Origin: Liquidambar formosana
Lineage: Eukaryota > Streptophyta > Magnoliopsida > Saxifragales > Altingiaceae
DNA length: 64,000 bases
Direction of reading: 5' to 3'
NCBI GenBank assembly: GCA_039720395.1
Contig: CM077829.1
Span: 25,437,955 to 25,501,954, forward strand
Shown here: one piece after another, positions 45,403 to 57,111 of the stretch
Layout of the letters: each line of letters opens with the position of its first letter
Position numbering within the stretch: the stretch's first letter is position 1
Notes under the pieces: model-generated
What the model saw: the letters and a program-made list of their open reading frames with translations, nothing else
The model's database searches: none
What the model was told of the DNA's origin: nothing
Position numbers and translations under genes: made by a program

Positions 45403-45799
45403 GCACTGATATAAGATCATATCAGCACGTACTGATAGGATCATTACCATATATATATAGCTTATAGCTAGGATTGTAAACAAATTGTTCAAGAGCAATC
45501 TTTCCATACATGAGAAAGTTATGGTTTGGAAGAATTTTTAGACAAGAAATTTATCTATTTTTCCTCTCGGGAACAAGAAAAGTGCTTTTGAAATTCTGAG
45601 TACGTACCAGAGAGTACCTAATTGATCAATATTAAGCAGTTAACTAAACTAACTATGAAGCTTTTTTTTTTCTTTTTTTTTGGCCTTTTTTTGTTTGGCG
45701 GTCAGTAATGGGCTCTCTATATATATAATCTCTCAAATCTTTATGTGAGTGGTCAAATACTACCAGTTATTATGGTAGGCTGGTGGGATATAAGAAAAT

Positions 45800-45935
45800 G
45801 CTTCATAAAGGGTGGGTTTAAATCCACACCTTTTTTTTGCTAAATTCATGCATCTTTCCTCGTTCTTACTAATGGGGATGTGGATTTAGCAAAAAAAAAA
45901 AATGTGTGGATTTAGACCAACCTTTCATAAAAATA
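45800..45935. mobile_element. Hairpin MITE-like element
   Basis: CATAAAGGGTGGGTTTAAAT and a region with CACACC-poly(T)-GCTAAA are mirrored by TTTAGC-poly(A)-TGTG and GATTTAGACCAACCTTTCAT. Arms about 50 bp. Confidence 0.5.
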
Positions 45936-46320
45936 TGAAAACTACTTTGTTTTTTTTTTTTCGCGCAAAAAAATCCACTTATTTTATGTAATCCATCAAA
46001 TAAATATTCGAATTTAAATTTACGGTCATTTTTTGAACGTAAATTCAATCTATTATGGTGCCTACACGGCTAGATCGTGGTGTGGAGGGATTTAATAGAG
46101 CCAAAATTCATTTAAGTCTTTTTCACTTTATTCGGTCACTTGGCAAAAATATCATACTCTTACAATTAAGCTTAATTTTTTCTTGGCTAGCGTTATTGCC
46201 ACAGCAACTTTTGTTGCTTCCACGGCATCCCAACTTTTTATATTTTTATGGACAAGTTTGCCCCTACAATAGTCAACAGCTCCACTACGGCTTCCAAAAG
46301 ACTAAACAAATAACATAAAC

Positions 46321-46560
46321 CCACCGGTTCAAAACCAACAACCTCCGCCGAAATCGCAATCATCTGCCGAGCCGCTAGACTACCTCCTCAAAGCCTTCAA
46401 TGTTGCCGGCGGCAATGTCATCACTTCCTCCTCCCTCTTTGCCGGAATCCAGTGCTCCACTTTGCAAAAATTCACCACCATCCATTTGCCCAAATCGCTG
46501 TCTTCGACTTCTCAACCACCACATGGCAGAAGACCTTTCCTACCTCCGGCCATGGCGAAA
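46321..46560 (+). pseudogene. GC-rich open stretch in the Pack-MULE, unidentified
   Basis: About 80 open codons (SAEPLDYLLKAFNVAGGNVI, then SLFAGIQCSTLQKF). Not recognised. An alternative frame reads IAVFDFSTTTWQKTF, which is slightly kelch-like. It may come from a different gene than the methyltransferase piece. Confidence 0.3.
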
Positions 46561-46580
46561 CGTGTAACCCCACTTGCCAC

Positions 46581-46760
46581 CGTGTGAATTGGGTTAGGTT
46601 CAAGGGGGACTGATTCAGGTTTCCGGTGTGGAACCCCGTTCTTTAACGGTGTTGATGCGTGTATTGATGATATTTTGATGAATTTGATCAATCTTAGAGA
46701 TGGGTCTGTTCAGATCGCCTATGACGCTGCTCTGTTCAGATCTGAAGTGGGACGAGTGAT
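46581..46760 (+). pseudogene. Fragment of a plant PMT-type methyltransferase (DUF248)
   Basis: It reads RVNWVRFKGD, stop, FRFP, then after a frameshift CGTPFFNGVDACIDDI and INLRDGSVQIAYD. This follows the conserved NW-[I/V][27 protein letters not shown] pattern and the motif I start of Golgi-located putative methyltransferases (QUA2/QUA3 relatives). About 60 residues of a protein normally near 600, with one stop and one frameshift. Confidence 0.5.
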
Positions 46761-47311
46761 TAAGATGTTATGGTGGTAACTAGTTAGGGAAAGGATGACT
46801 AATGGTAGAATTTAGGCAAAGATGACGACGATGGGTATTCATAGATGGTGGTGTTGGGGTCTATGAGTAATCATGGTGATGATGTTGAGGGGAGAGGGTA
46901 CTTGGCCATACTTCCTATTGCCCTGTTGGATTTATTTAGAACATGGTGGGTGTTTGGTTTGCAGTCGTAGGCGGGCATGTTTCTCTCAAAATATGCAGAG
47001 AGATCATTTATCGCATACGTGTTTGAGGAAGATTTATGAAACTTTTGACCGAGGGGTAAACCTGTCCATGTAGAACTTGAGAATTTAAGTTGCTACATGT
47101 GGAAGCAACAAAAGCTGCTGTGGCAATATCGTTGCCTTTTTTTCTTTTAAGAGTAAAATAATCCGAGTTTGAGCCTAAACTTTATCCTTACAAAATGAGG
47201 GGATATCACCTAAACCACAAGCTAGTCACTTCACGACACAAAACAAAGTCTCACACCTGACACCACCACTATTAGTGTGAATATGAATTACATATTGGGC
47301 ATGGGATTATA

Positions 47312-47580
47312 CTCCCTCCATCTTACAAAGATGAGTTATTTTGTAACTTTTTTTGTCCTAAAATGTTTGTTCATTTTGAAAAGTCAAATCATCATTTTTT
47401 TTGAATTTTTTATAATACTCCTTGTTATTTCAATAATTACTTTCAACACAAAACCCAATAAAAAATAGAAGAGTATATTTTTGGAAAAGTAGAGTTTAAT
47501 AAATGAAAAGTCAATGAAATGATGATTTTTCTTAAATCGCATGTTTTGTCAAATATGACTTACCTATGGGACGAAAAGAA
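47312..47580 (-). mobile_element. Stowaway-like MITE, copy 1
   Basis: It starts CTCCCTCCATCTTACAAAG after TA. The interior matches the inverse of the copy at 50978-51248 (for example TGTAACTTT...TTGTCCTAAAATGTTTG). The right end is degenerate. Confidence 0.6.
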
Positions 47581-47582
47581 TA

Positions 47583-48506
47583 GTTAAAAGTTATTTTTAG
47601 TTAAGTTAGTTGTCATTTGTATTAATGTATAATTGTTTGGGTAGCCCATCAATCTGAAATTCCCTCATTATTTTAGCCTTCTCAACAGTATAGTCAGGCC
47701 TGTCCAATAAGAGATCTCCAAATAGTCATAGGAAAAAACACCAAAAGCTTTCAGTGGAACCTCAATTGTCCATGGAGGGGGCCGACTTTGGTGTCCTCTT
47801 TTTCGCTTGAAATTTCCAAAACGACGGCCAAAGATTATGTAACTTGAGGTCACTTGGTTGGTTACTTTTCTTTGAAATGTGACTTTCAGAGTCAGATTTG
47901 TCATTATGGGTGCATGCTTTTGCAAAGTTTATTAGAAGTTATTTTTTAATACGTCTAGAATGACAGATAATTAACGGCATTCATCAGTGATCGTAATTAC
48001 ATATAATTTAAGATTGTTTAAAATATTTTGAAAAAAAATATTGGAGATTGAAATTTTTTTCTTCTACATTTTCACGGTTCTGATTTGATATTATTACCAC
48101 CATGTGGGCATTTCCTAACCTTTATGGCTTTATCCCTTATATTATGAATCGGCCCATTTCCAGGTTCAAACTTGCAAATGAAGGGTAATTAAGGAGAAAG
48201 CGAGAGAAAAGATACTTTGTTGACAAACAATCTTTGAAATTTCCAATTAGCTAGCCGCCCAACTACGCGAGGATTTTGAAATTGGAAACCAAGAAAAAGT
48301 TGTTTTCACACCGTATATGAAATTTTCTAGACTTTGAAGGAGAAATCCTATCTCAAATAATTAGATAGACAATAAAACAATGATTTAAGCTCACAGAACT
48401 AACTAACAAACCAAAAAAAAAAAGCCTTAAACTCACGGAATTAACAAAATGACCACCTAAACAATGGAAACTTATTGAAAACTCGGAAGCTGATGGAATT
48501 AATGCC
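47583..48506. other. Intergenic, no gene recognised
   Basis: AT-rich, with short unsupported open frames only (for example 47668-47925 minus). Confidence 0.5.
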
Positions 48507-48610
48507 AATAACCTTGTAGCCTAGAGGCACTCCTCCCACTATGCAAGGGCAGGTTCCAGATTCAAGTTTTAGGATTATTATAAATTAATGTAATAAATTT
48601 CTTATTCATG
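48507..48610 (+). mobile_element. Possible SINE fragment
   Basis: TGTAGCCTAGAGGCACTCC resembles box A, and GGTTCCAGATTCAAG resembles a degenerate box B about 35 bp later, followed by an AT-rich tail. No target duplication was established. Confidence 0.35.
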
Positions 48611-49120
48611 CAACCAAAAAGGCTCACCGAATTAACAAAATGGTGGATCCAAACTTACAACCTCTATTAGCTAACAAAATGACTTAGAGAATTCATGCAC
48701 GTACTATTAGAATCAGGTCACTTGGGCTGTTGGGCAAGGGGTGCCTCTTCGTGTCCATCGTGACCCGTATTCTGAGGTCAATGGTTGAGTCCAAGAGGCA
48801 AGAATGCTTAAGAGTGATTATTGGCTGGGCAAGGCCAAGTCGGGCTCTAGCTCGGACAAGCATCGTCCAAACCCCGTCTCTCAGACCCACCCAAATTGGG
48901 CTGGAATTTTGAGGTGGACTTGGCCCAAAAATTATGTAACCTTGAGTCTAAACCCAGACCTTGTTACAATTTTATAAATAAATAAAAAAAACAAGAACAA
49001 GAACAAAAAATAAAAAATGAAAACCTACGCATTTGACTCGCGCGGCGAATTGCGGTAAAATTCGCTGACCAACAGAGCTAAATAATATTTTCCTTTAGGA
49101 CACCACGTAGACTCTAGTAA

Positions 49121-49726
49121 GGGTTTGTTCATTTCGTGAGAGTAAAAACTCCTAAGAGTTATAAATTTCTAAGAGTTTCAATTCCCAAAGACTTATAATT
49201 TTGAGAGTCACAATTCACGTTGTTCAGGTTTGCATAAGGATTTTTCAAAGGAAATAATGTTTTTTTTTTTTTTTGTAAAAACATTATTTCTTTTTATTAT
49301 TACTATTTTTTTTAGGAAAGCGAATTATCTATATATATATAATCAAAAAGGAATTAGATCTATATTAGTAAAACTATGTAACATCGAAAATAACAAATGG
49401 TGGGGATATTGTCGGAGAAGAAGAAAAGTGGAAGAGGCAATCATCGGCAACAAAACATTATTTGGAATAAAAAAATTTGACACTCATATATATTCATTTA
49501 AGACATGAGAAAAATATGAGTTCAAGCCACAGATGAAGACCCAAACGCTAAAATAAAATAAATAAATAAATAAATAAATAAAAGAGTGAGAGAGCAGAGA
49601 GAAGAATGGCCAATACCACCAAACTAGTATCACCAAAAGCTTCACAACTATAACCCATCAGATCTGACCTTTTTCTTTTTTGTTTTGTTTTGTATTTTTT
49701 TTCCCCTCAAATGTAGAGTAGCATGC

Positions 49727-49778
<52 letters not shown>

Positions 49779-50171
49779 GGTATGTTAATGGATATCAGAA
49801 GCGGAAAGGAAGAATATCTAAAGGATGATGGATCGCTATTACTCTGTAAGCAACTCTGGCTCGATCGTCCAACTACCAAAAAGCTTATCATCACCGACGC
49901 GGCTCCATGGAAATCCACCAACCCAGCACTATGTCTAGAAATCATAACAAGATGAAGTGGTTACGCGTAGAGTGACATTGCAAAGAACAAGGTTGGGCCG
50001 CATGGGAATTGTCAATTTCTTTGTATTTAGAAGAGATTTTTATCTCTCATAAATGGTGAGATTTGTGATCTTTTGAGAAATTAAAATCTCAATAAAACGA
50101 ATAACTGGATATTGATAGACTTCCAGGAATCTACAATTCCACTCTCAATTCTCACAAAACGGACAGACCCT
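49121..50171. mobile_element. Possible TIR element of about 1 kb
   Basis: AGGGTTTGTTCATTTCGTGAGAG at the left (first 20 bases are the key part) is the approximate inverse of TCTCACAAAACGGACAGACCCT at the right. No matching target duplication was found and the inside is low-complexity, with a (TA)n run at 49731-49775. It may be two unrelated MITE ends. Confidence 0.3.
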
Positions 50172-50977
50172 AAAACATGTATACCGGGTGTAATTTTTGG
50201 GTCATTTTATATATATGTACTTATATAGCTATTTGTCTGTATGCAGATTTTTTTTATCTATATAAAGAAATTAAAATTAAAGGTTTGAGTGGGGCCATGC
50301 ATGGCCTTTGACCATAGACCGTAGTGTAAGTCCGTTTTGTTGGCCAAACAAGTGCTTGGCACCTTAAATGCATAACACATCAGCCAGCACTATTGATCTA
50401 CGGTGTGTAGCACCTAGGTCTCTTCTCATTAGCTGACGGACAAGGGCATGGGCATGTTGAGGGCTACCCTTCGATGTAGCCCAGGTAAGTCTACTCATTT
50501 TTTGGTTTTTGCATATTGATTAAGTTGAATTTTATCGTTAAGGGAGATTTAGCCCAAGTAAGAAATTACTTACTAGCTCAGGGCAATATCCTACCGTCCA
50601 AATGCTTGTAATAATATAATTATAATAAAAAAAAAAAAAAAAAAATAGGTTGCAAGTTTAGTTTATATATAATTGGGATCTCTATTAACACCCAAGACTT
50701 GCTTTTTATCCCTTATTTTAAAATTTTTCAAGCTTTCCCTCATTTTAAAACTTTCAAGGTTTTATGAAAAATCCAAAATGTTTTTATGAAAATGGTCATT
50801 TATTAACTTTTTACCTAACCGAAGGTAATTTCAAATCCTAGCTTCGCCCCTAATAATAGATAATGCATCCAAGAAGTAAAGCACTGAATCTAAGTGTTTT
50901 GTTGAAACCATGGATTTTACATCATAGATCAATGGAAACGTATTAAATTATAACATGAATGCATGATCTTTTAAATA
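50172..50977. other. Intergenic, no gene recognised
   Basis: Nothing beyond poly-A (50626-50645) and AT-rich sequence. Confidence 0.5.
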
Positions 50978-51248
50978 CTTTCTCCATCCTACAAAGATAG
51001 GTCATGTTTGATAAAACACGTAGTTTAAGAAATATCATCATTTTATTGATTTGTCATTTATTAGACTTTATTTTTTCAAAAGTATCCTCTCCCTATTTTT
51101 TATTGGGTTTTGTGTTAAAAGTAATTATTGAAATAATAAGGGGTAGTATAGGAAGTTTAAAAAATTATTATTTAACTTTTCAAAATAGACAAACATTTTG
51201 TGACAAAGAAAGTTACAAAAATAACCTATCTTTGTAGGACAGAGGGAG
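50978..51248 (+). mobile_element. Stowaway-like MITE, copy 2
   Basis: 271 bp with a TA on each side (50976-50977, 51249-51250). Ends CTTTCTCCATCCTACAAAG and CTTTGTAGGACAGAGGGAG are inverted repeats of the CTCCCTCC type. Opposite orientation to copy 1. Confidence 0.75.
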
Positions 51249-51960
51249 TAATAATAATAATAACTTCGTTAGTACGTAGCTTATCTCCAAAAACTAGCCA
51301 AGTGAGAAATTAAACGTAGGATATTTCATTCATTGAGGAGTAACCTAGTCCATCCTTGAGGTTCAAAAAAAGTTAATTGAGTTGTTGTAAAACATTTTGT
51401 GAAAAATAAAAAAAAAAAAATTAACAAAAAAAAAGGTAAATTGCACTTTAAGGTCCAAAGTTTGGATCAGGTTTCATTTTAGGGTCAAAAGTTTTAATTT
51501 CATCAATTCATTACCTAATATGTCCGTTGACCCATAATCATTAATGCCGTTAATGGTAACAATGAAATGTCTTAAATGCCCTTCATAGCAACAGGGCATT
51601 TCAACACAATATATAAAAAGTTTAAACACTAGGAAAAAGAAATGGTAAATTATCATGTGTGTGTGCATGGTGTTCACTCTCATGGTAGACATAGATGTGT
51701 TATTCTTATTATAAAATAAATAAATAAATAAAATGGGTACCCAATCTATTTGTTGCTTGGTATGCCGTTGTCATAATTATAAAAAAAAATTAAAATAAAA
51801 AAAAAGATCGAGAGAGAGAGAGAGAGAGAGAGAATGAATTAGATGCATATGGTCAAAATATAAAGGTTTATTAGATTTTGATATAGGCAAAATGGGGTTT
51901 TCGAACCCAAAAAGAGAGCAAAGTAGGAATAATGTAGAAATTTTTGTCACATGTACGTCA

Positions 51961-52455
51961 TGTTAAGTTTCAACTATCAAAGCTTAAACTACTAAGTAGG
52001 GGGCCTAAACAGGTATATAAAGTTATATCAAACTCGATATTTAATCGATGTAAATTATGGGATTTTCCAACACTTCTCCTCACATGCAGACCTAATGAGA
52101 TAGAAACGGAACTATTACAATAAAGATGGACTCACAAATAAAACGGTCCAAAAACAATATGCTTTAATATCATGTTAAGTTTCTAATTTAAAAGCTTTAG
52201 TTTCTAAGTAGAGGGAAGCCAAACAGATATATGAAGCAAAATGTGCTTATTAATCGATGTAAAATGTGCTTATTTTCCAACACAAAGATGGGCTCACAAA
52301 TGTATGTAACAGGCCAAGAACGACATGCTCTGATACTATCTTAAATTTCCAACCTAAAAGTCTAAGCTTTAAGTAAAGGGTTCAAATAGGTATATGAAGT
52401 TATGCCAAACTTGATATTTAATCAATGTGGGATGTGCTATTTTTCCAATAGACAA
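51961..52455. repeat. Three diverged tandem repeats
   Basis: Units starting near 51961, 52173 and 52339 share a [C/A]TGTTAAGTTTC-like start, AAGCTTTAG...TAAGTAGAGGG-like text, CAGGTATATGAAG, and an end of the TTTAATCGATGTAAA...TTTTCCAACA type. Unit length varies (about 170-210 bp). Confidence 0.65.
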
Positions 52456-54524
52456 AAGTTTTATTTTTCTTCTTTAGTTTTTTTTGCCAACACGGTTTGT
52501 GGCCATTTGAAGCTGCTAATCCATGAACACAGATAAGGCCACCCCTTGCTTTATATCAATTAAGGCACAAAATAAACTTAGCATGCAATTGGTCTTAAGA
52601 GCAAGCACAAAGTTGAAATCAGGATCGATATATCATTCATTCTTTGAAGTTTTAAGTCCTAAAAACCTAGTCCATTCTTGAGTTTCACAAAAGGTTATTG
52701 AGTTCTTTTCACGAAAATTTATTTACACATCAAAGAATATAAAATAGACATCCATATCTGTCACCCCTGATATATAAAAAGGCAAATTCATAGTTTAACT
52801 ATAAGCACAAGTTAATGTCATAGTAAGTTGGAAACTGAATGGAAGGAAAGGCATATATATCAACCCTGGAAACAGAGCAAATCTGTTTTCCCTGAGACAA
52901 AGAATGGATGTTGAAACCTTTTTACTAATCGTGTCGCCTGGTGCATGCATTCATCCATTTTTATTAGCTGACTGTAACATGCCCATCTTTCTTCAACAGA
53001 AGGACAAAGGCTGATCCTAGTAGATTTTCTCTTTCTCGAAAGGGTATGGGGCGGCATAGGGAAAACCATCGATCTTTGGCACATGCATGCTTTTGATAGA
53101 GGACGTTGTCCCTTAATTTAGTCACAACTGCCATGATTGGCTAAAACATCCCTCCAAAGGACAAAACATGAGTGTTCCATCTATTCATGAATTTGGTACG
53201 TATGCTTTGGGATTTTCCATTATAATTCCTCATTATTAGGATATGGACGACAAATCTTGGAGATAGGGGCGTCGGGGAAGAATTCATGAACCTTCAAGGA
53301 CAAAACATGCACCTTTTTTTTTCACATTTTTTCATTTTTTATTGCTATAACTTTTAGAGGATGCCCCGTAAGTTTATAATAAATCTCCTCCCCTCAGTAT
53401 CAAAGGCTTACATTTGAAATTTGTATCAAAGGCTTAAATTCGAAATTTATTTTCATGCTAACCCCTCCCCACTACTCCCACCACCAAAAAAAAAAAAAAA
53501 AAAAAGAAAAAAAACAGTTGGCTAGCAAAAATGGGGGAAACAAGGTAATAGTGATAAACTAACCAACAACAAACGAACATATTTTCTAGTTGATAGTACT
53601 TTATAATGAATTTGTTCTTAGGAAATTACCGTAAAATGAAGAAAATTCAGGAAAATTAATTAAATTTCATGTGGCTTTGAGGTGCATAGAGTAAGCTTTC
53701 CTTAAGCCGAAATTTACCCCGCTCGATCAGGGTTTGCTGATAGATTTTTGACAAATCACCTCCAAGATACAACAAAATTTTGAAAATCAATAGATAACAA
53801 TTTTAAATTTGAAAATCTTCCGAAGAATTCTATACAAAATTGTTTAGAAAACTGACTTTCTACCGAGAAAAAGATAATAAAATCTCATATTTTTTGAAGC
53901 AAAAATGTATTGATAATCTAGGTTTGTAATTGTGAAAAGTTGCAACGGTTTCAATCATATACTATCTATACTCAAATACACCAAATAAATATTTTACCAC
54001 CACACACGATTATGATCACACACATATAACCTGCTATATACAACCCGACCAAAATATAAATAAAAGAGAGAGAGAGAGAGAGAGAGATGGGGTCGGGGGA
54101 ATTTTTGATAGGTCCGCCTATAGGAAAATAATTACAGTTGGTCATTGTTAATTAAGTTAATAGTCATTTATTAGAAAGTTAGTAGTATTTTCACTCAACT
54201 GTAATTATTTTCCCTAGCCTGATAAATCTAAAATCAACCCCCCCCCCCCCCAATAAATAATAATAATAAAAATAAATAACCCTCAAAGTAAGAAAGTTTT
54301 GAGAACAAAGGAAGTTGTTACTTGTAGCGGCTTCAGTAAAATTAGTCCGTTTGCAATTATGATGTATGCATTTCTCTTGCTATCATCTATCTCTCTTTTA
54401 TTTTTAGTTTGAGCATGCTTAGCTCATGTCATATAATATTTATTGATCATATATTAGTGCTATACCTTCCAATTAATTCTCCTAATTTATTCATCGGTGG
54501 TTGAACTAATTACAAATTTCCGTA
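52456..54524. other. Intergenic, no gene recognised
   Basis: Contains (GA)n at 54068-54087 and a C homopolymer at 54239-54251. Short open frames such as 52860-53084 (minus) have no recognisable feature. Confidence 0.5.
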
Positions 54525-54675
54525 ACGCTATTTTTGGATAAGAAATTTGTAGGTGGAATTTGTTTTTGAGATGGAATTTGTAAAATTTTTGTAACGAAGT
54601 TCATTTATAAAAATTTTACAAATTTCATCTCAAAGACAAATTTCCCTTACAAATTCCTTACCCAAACATAGTGTA
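54525..54675. mobile_element. Palindromic MITE
   Basis: CTATTTTTGGATAAGAAATT at the left is mirrored by AATTCCTTACCCAAACATAG at the right. The inner halves also pair (GAGATGGAATTTGTAAAATT with AATTTTACAAATTTCATCTC), giving an almost full-length hairpin. Confidence 0.6.
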
Positions 54676-54857
54676 AAAGAATAAATATTTATAATTGACT
54701 AATATGACAATGTCATGTCAGTTATGCAAAAAGAAAAAATTTAAATAAGAAGTTGGACTCTTTAGTCAAAATTAACAAAACACTTTGCTTGAATGCTATC
54801 ATTGAAAAAAACCATCAAACCACATTTAATGATAATGTTTTGTACATGAGATCAATC

Positions 54858-55096
54858 TAGGGTTAGTGGTGGAGCCAAGGTGGGGCCTCGAGGGCATGTG
54901 CCCCCACTGACTCAAATAATTTCTATTTTTTTTTTGGAAAATTACTATTTGATAACCTTTTTTCCAATAAAATGCTAGAAACTGGAATGTAGTAGTATTT
55001 GAAAGCATATATATAGTCAATTGGTAATAAGTTGACATGAAAAATCACAATACGATGTCCCCACTAAACATAACTCCCAACTCCGCCCTTGCGTAG
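54858..55096. mobile_element. Possible MITE or TIR element
   Basis: AGTGGTGGAGCCAAGG near the left and CCCAACTCCGCCCTTG at the right are approximate inverse repeats of a type common in plant repeats. Internal sequence is AT-rich and non-coding. Confidence 0.35.
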
Positions 55097-55407
55097 GGTC
55101 AAATAATCAACATTATATATCATGCTTCTCGTATGCATCCTACTCTAGTGTCTTCTCCCTTCGTCTTCTGTCATAATTTACTTCTTTTATCTTTCTTTCT
55201 TTCTTTCTTTTTTGTTTTTTTTCTCTCCAATGAATGAAAATCAAATTAAGGTTTTTACAAGAAGGCAGAGAAATTCCCCTAAAATCTTCTAGAAGAACTT
55301 CCAATAGTAGCCTAGCTGGAGAAGTAATTTTCCCAAACCACAGCATCCACATAATTACAATCTAAATTAACGGCATGATTAACCTCAAAATTAGTTCTTA
55401 AACCGAG

Positions 55408-55567
55408 TTAATAACCAGTAAATTTCTTAGAGAAGATTGACAATACTTCAATTTTAATGGCTTTCAAATTGAAGGAGATTTTCAAGAAGTGTTGGATACT
55501 GTTTGTGCAACTTATCATCAAAATTGAAGTATTGTCAATCTTCTCTAAGAAATTTACTGGTTATTAA
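55408..55567. repeat. Perfect 48 bp inverted repeat (hairpin)
   Basis: Arms 55408-55455 and 55520-55567 are exact reverse complements, beginning TTAATAACCAGTAAATTTC and ending in the mirrored GAAATTTACTGGTTATTAA. Similarity continues outward for about 15 bp with mismatches. The 64 bp loop includes an ATG followed by MAFKLKEIFKKCW in an open frame. An RNA from either strand would fold into a long stem. Confidence 0.9.
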
Positions 55568-55584
55568 CCCGGTTTGAGAACTAT

Positions 55585-56120
55585 AAAGCCATTTCGAAGA
55601 GCATTACACTTTTGTCAATAAGACCAAGGCATTGCCTCAATTGAAAGCAACTGCCATTAGAGTTACTCCACTGTCATCCTGAAGATCATAACCTTCCCCT
55701 GTAACTCTTTTCTTACTACTTTTACCAGATCCATCAACATTATTTAGTCCAATGAGGAGGGGACTCCCATTCAATAAACTTGCAGACTGTTCTTTTATTT
55801 TTTATTCTTCTTCTTCTTCCTTTTTTTCTTTTTTTTCTTTTTTTGTGGTTCAAAACTTGTAGATTTTAACACCTCTAATCAACATAGTGGGAAGCATGTT
55901 AAAATCAAACGAAGAAGTCAAACCCATTACTTTAGAATTTATATTTGACGTAGTGGGAAGCTTGTTAGGACCAAGAGGAGAAGGAAAACCCTTGAAAAAT
56001 GAAAATTAAAAAAAAAAATAAATAAAGAAAGAAAAGGTCTCTCAATATTATATTATCAATAAATATGTTGGATTCCGTATTTACACTTGGATGCGTGGTG
56101 ACAGGTTCCATAAAACCCTA
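55585..56120. other. Intergenic, no gene recognised
   Basis: Low-complexity TTC/TTTC tract at about 55800-55850. No supported gene. Confidence 0.5.
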
Positions 56121-56121
56121 A

Positions 56122-56272
56122 TGATGCGTTTAGATGAGTGGCCTGGTTAAAATGAGATTTCAATTCCACATTATGGTGGCAACAATAACTGCGAATGAGG
56201 TTGAAATCTCATTTTAATCCCAAATCTTTTTTGCAAATCCCTCTTATGAATCCTTCGTCCAAACATACCATA
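56122..56272. mobile_element. Possible MITE
   Basis: ATGATGCGTTTAGATGAG and TCGTCCAAACATACCAT are approximate inverted ends. Inside, AAATGAGATTTCAA and TTGAAATCTCATTTTAAT pair perfectly over 14 bp. Confidence 0.45.
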
Positions 56273-56774
56273 AAAGTAATTTAAAGATGAGCGAGGCCCT
56301 TTCATTGGACTAATTGTTAAAGAAAAAAAATCATCTGATCTGCATATTAGAGTACCATTTATCGGTTTTAACCCACCGCCCTTGAAATCTGATTGAAGCT
56401 TCTTGGCCATAATCATCGAATTAACCCTCCTAATTCTTTTGACGTTTAGGAATCTACTCGAAATAAGAGACTAAAAATAATTGACTTTTGCTTATTTTTG
56501 TATGCTTAATCTACTTCAAACAAACAGTTTCTATGGATTCCACGTATCTCAAGAGTAGCATTTTTTTCCCAGTTATAACACACGTACGTTGCACATAAAT
56601 ATTTTATGTGGGAAAAAATTTCTTTAAAAAATAAACATAAAATTCTTAGAAAAATCAACATAAAAATAATTTATTTATAAAAAATCTTTATCATAAAATC
56701 TTGTGATTTCTTCGTCTTTGAATTATTAACATGAATATACATATATCACTTACCCAAAAAAAAAAAAAAAAAAC

Positions 56775-57052
56775 ATTAATATGCATGAAGAATCAATAAA
56801 AATACATAAAAATGTATCACGATCATCCATCAAAACTAAAGGTAAAGAGGGTGTGTACCCAAAAAAAAAAACATTAATATGCATGAAGAATCAATAAAAA
56901 TACATAAAAATGTATCACAATCATCGATCAAAACTAAAGGTAAAGAGGGTGTGTGTGTGCATTAATATGCATGAAGAATCAATAAAAATACATAAAAATG
57001 TATCACAATCATCCATCAAAACTAAAGGTAAAGAGGGTGTGTGTGTGTGTGT
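56775..57052. repeat. Tandem repeat, three copies of about 85-95 bp
   Basis: Copies start CATTAATATGCATGAAGAAT at 56775, 56872 and 56960 and end in GGTAAAGAGGGTGTGT; a GT run at the end of each varies in length. A shorter doublet (GAATATAGTCCTTTAATAT, two copies) follows to about 57111. Confidence 0.9.
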
Positions 57053-57111
57053 GTGTGAATATAGTCCTTTAATATGTGTGTGTCTGTGTGTGTGAATATA
57101 GTCCTTTAATA

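Larger units (their letters stand above)
46158..47154. mobile_element. Pack-MULE-like element with captured gene fragments
   Basis: Inverted arms of about 100 bp: the left arm (46158-46265) contains TATTGCCACAGCAACTTTTG and GACAAGTTTGCCCCT; the right arm (47052-47154) contains their inverse (AGCTGCTGTGGCAATA and AGGGGTAAACCTGTC). The interior is more GC-rich than its surroundings and holds a methyltransferase fragment. No transposase. A 9 bp target duplication could not be fixed because the outer ends are diverged. Confidence 0.5.

Noticed and set aside
51811..51832. Simple GA, TA and homopolymer tracts as candidate functional elements (also 54068-54087, 63298-63323)
   Set aside because: Ordinary microsatellites of plant intergenic DNA; no evidence of function.
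56775..57052. Regularly spaced repeats considered as a CRISPR-like array
   Set aside because: The units are directly tandem with no unique spacers, and the genome is a plant nuclear genome.
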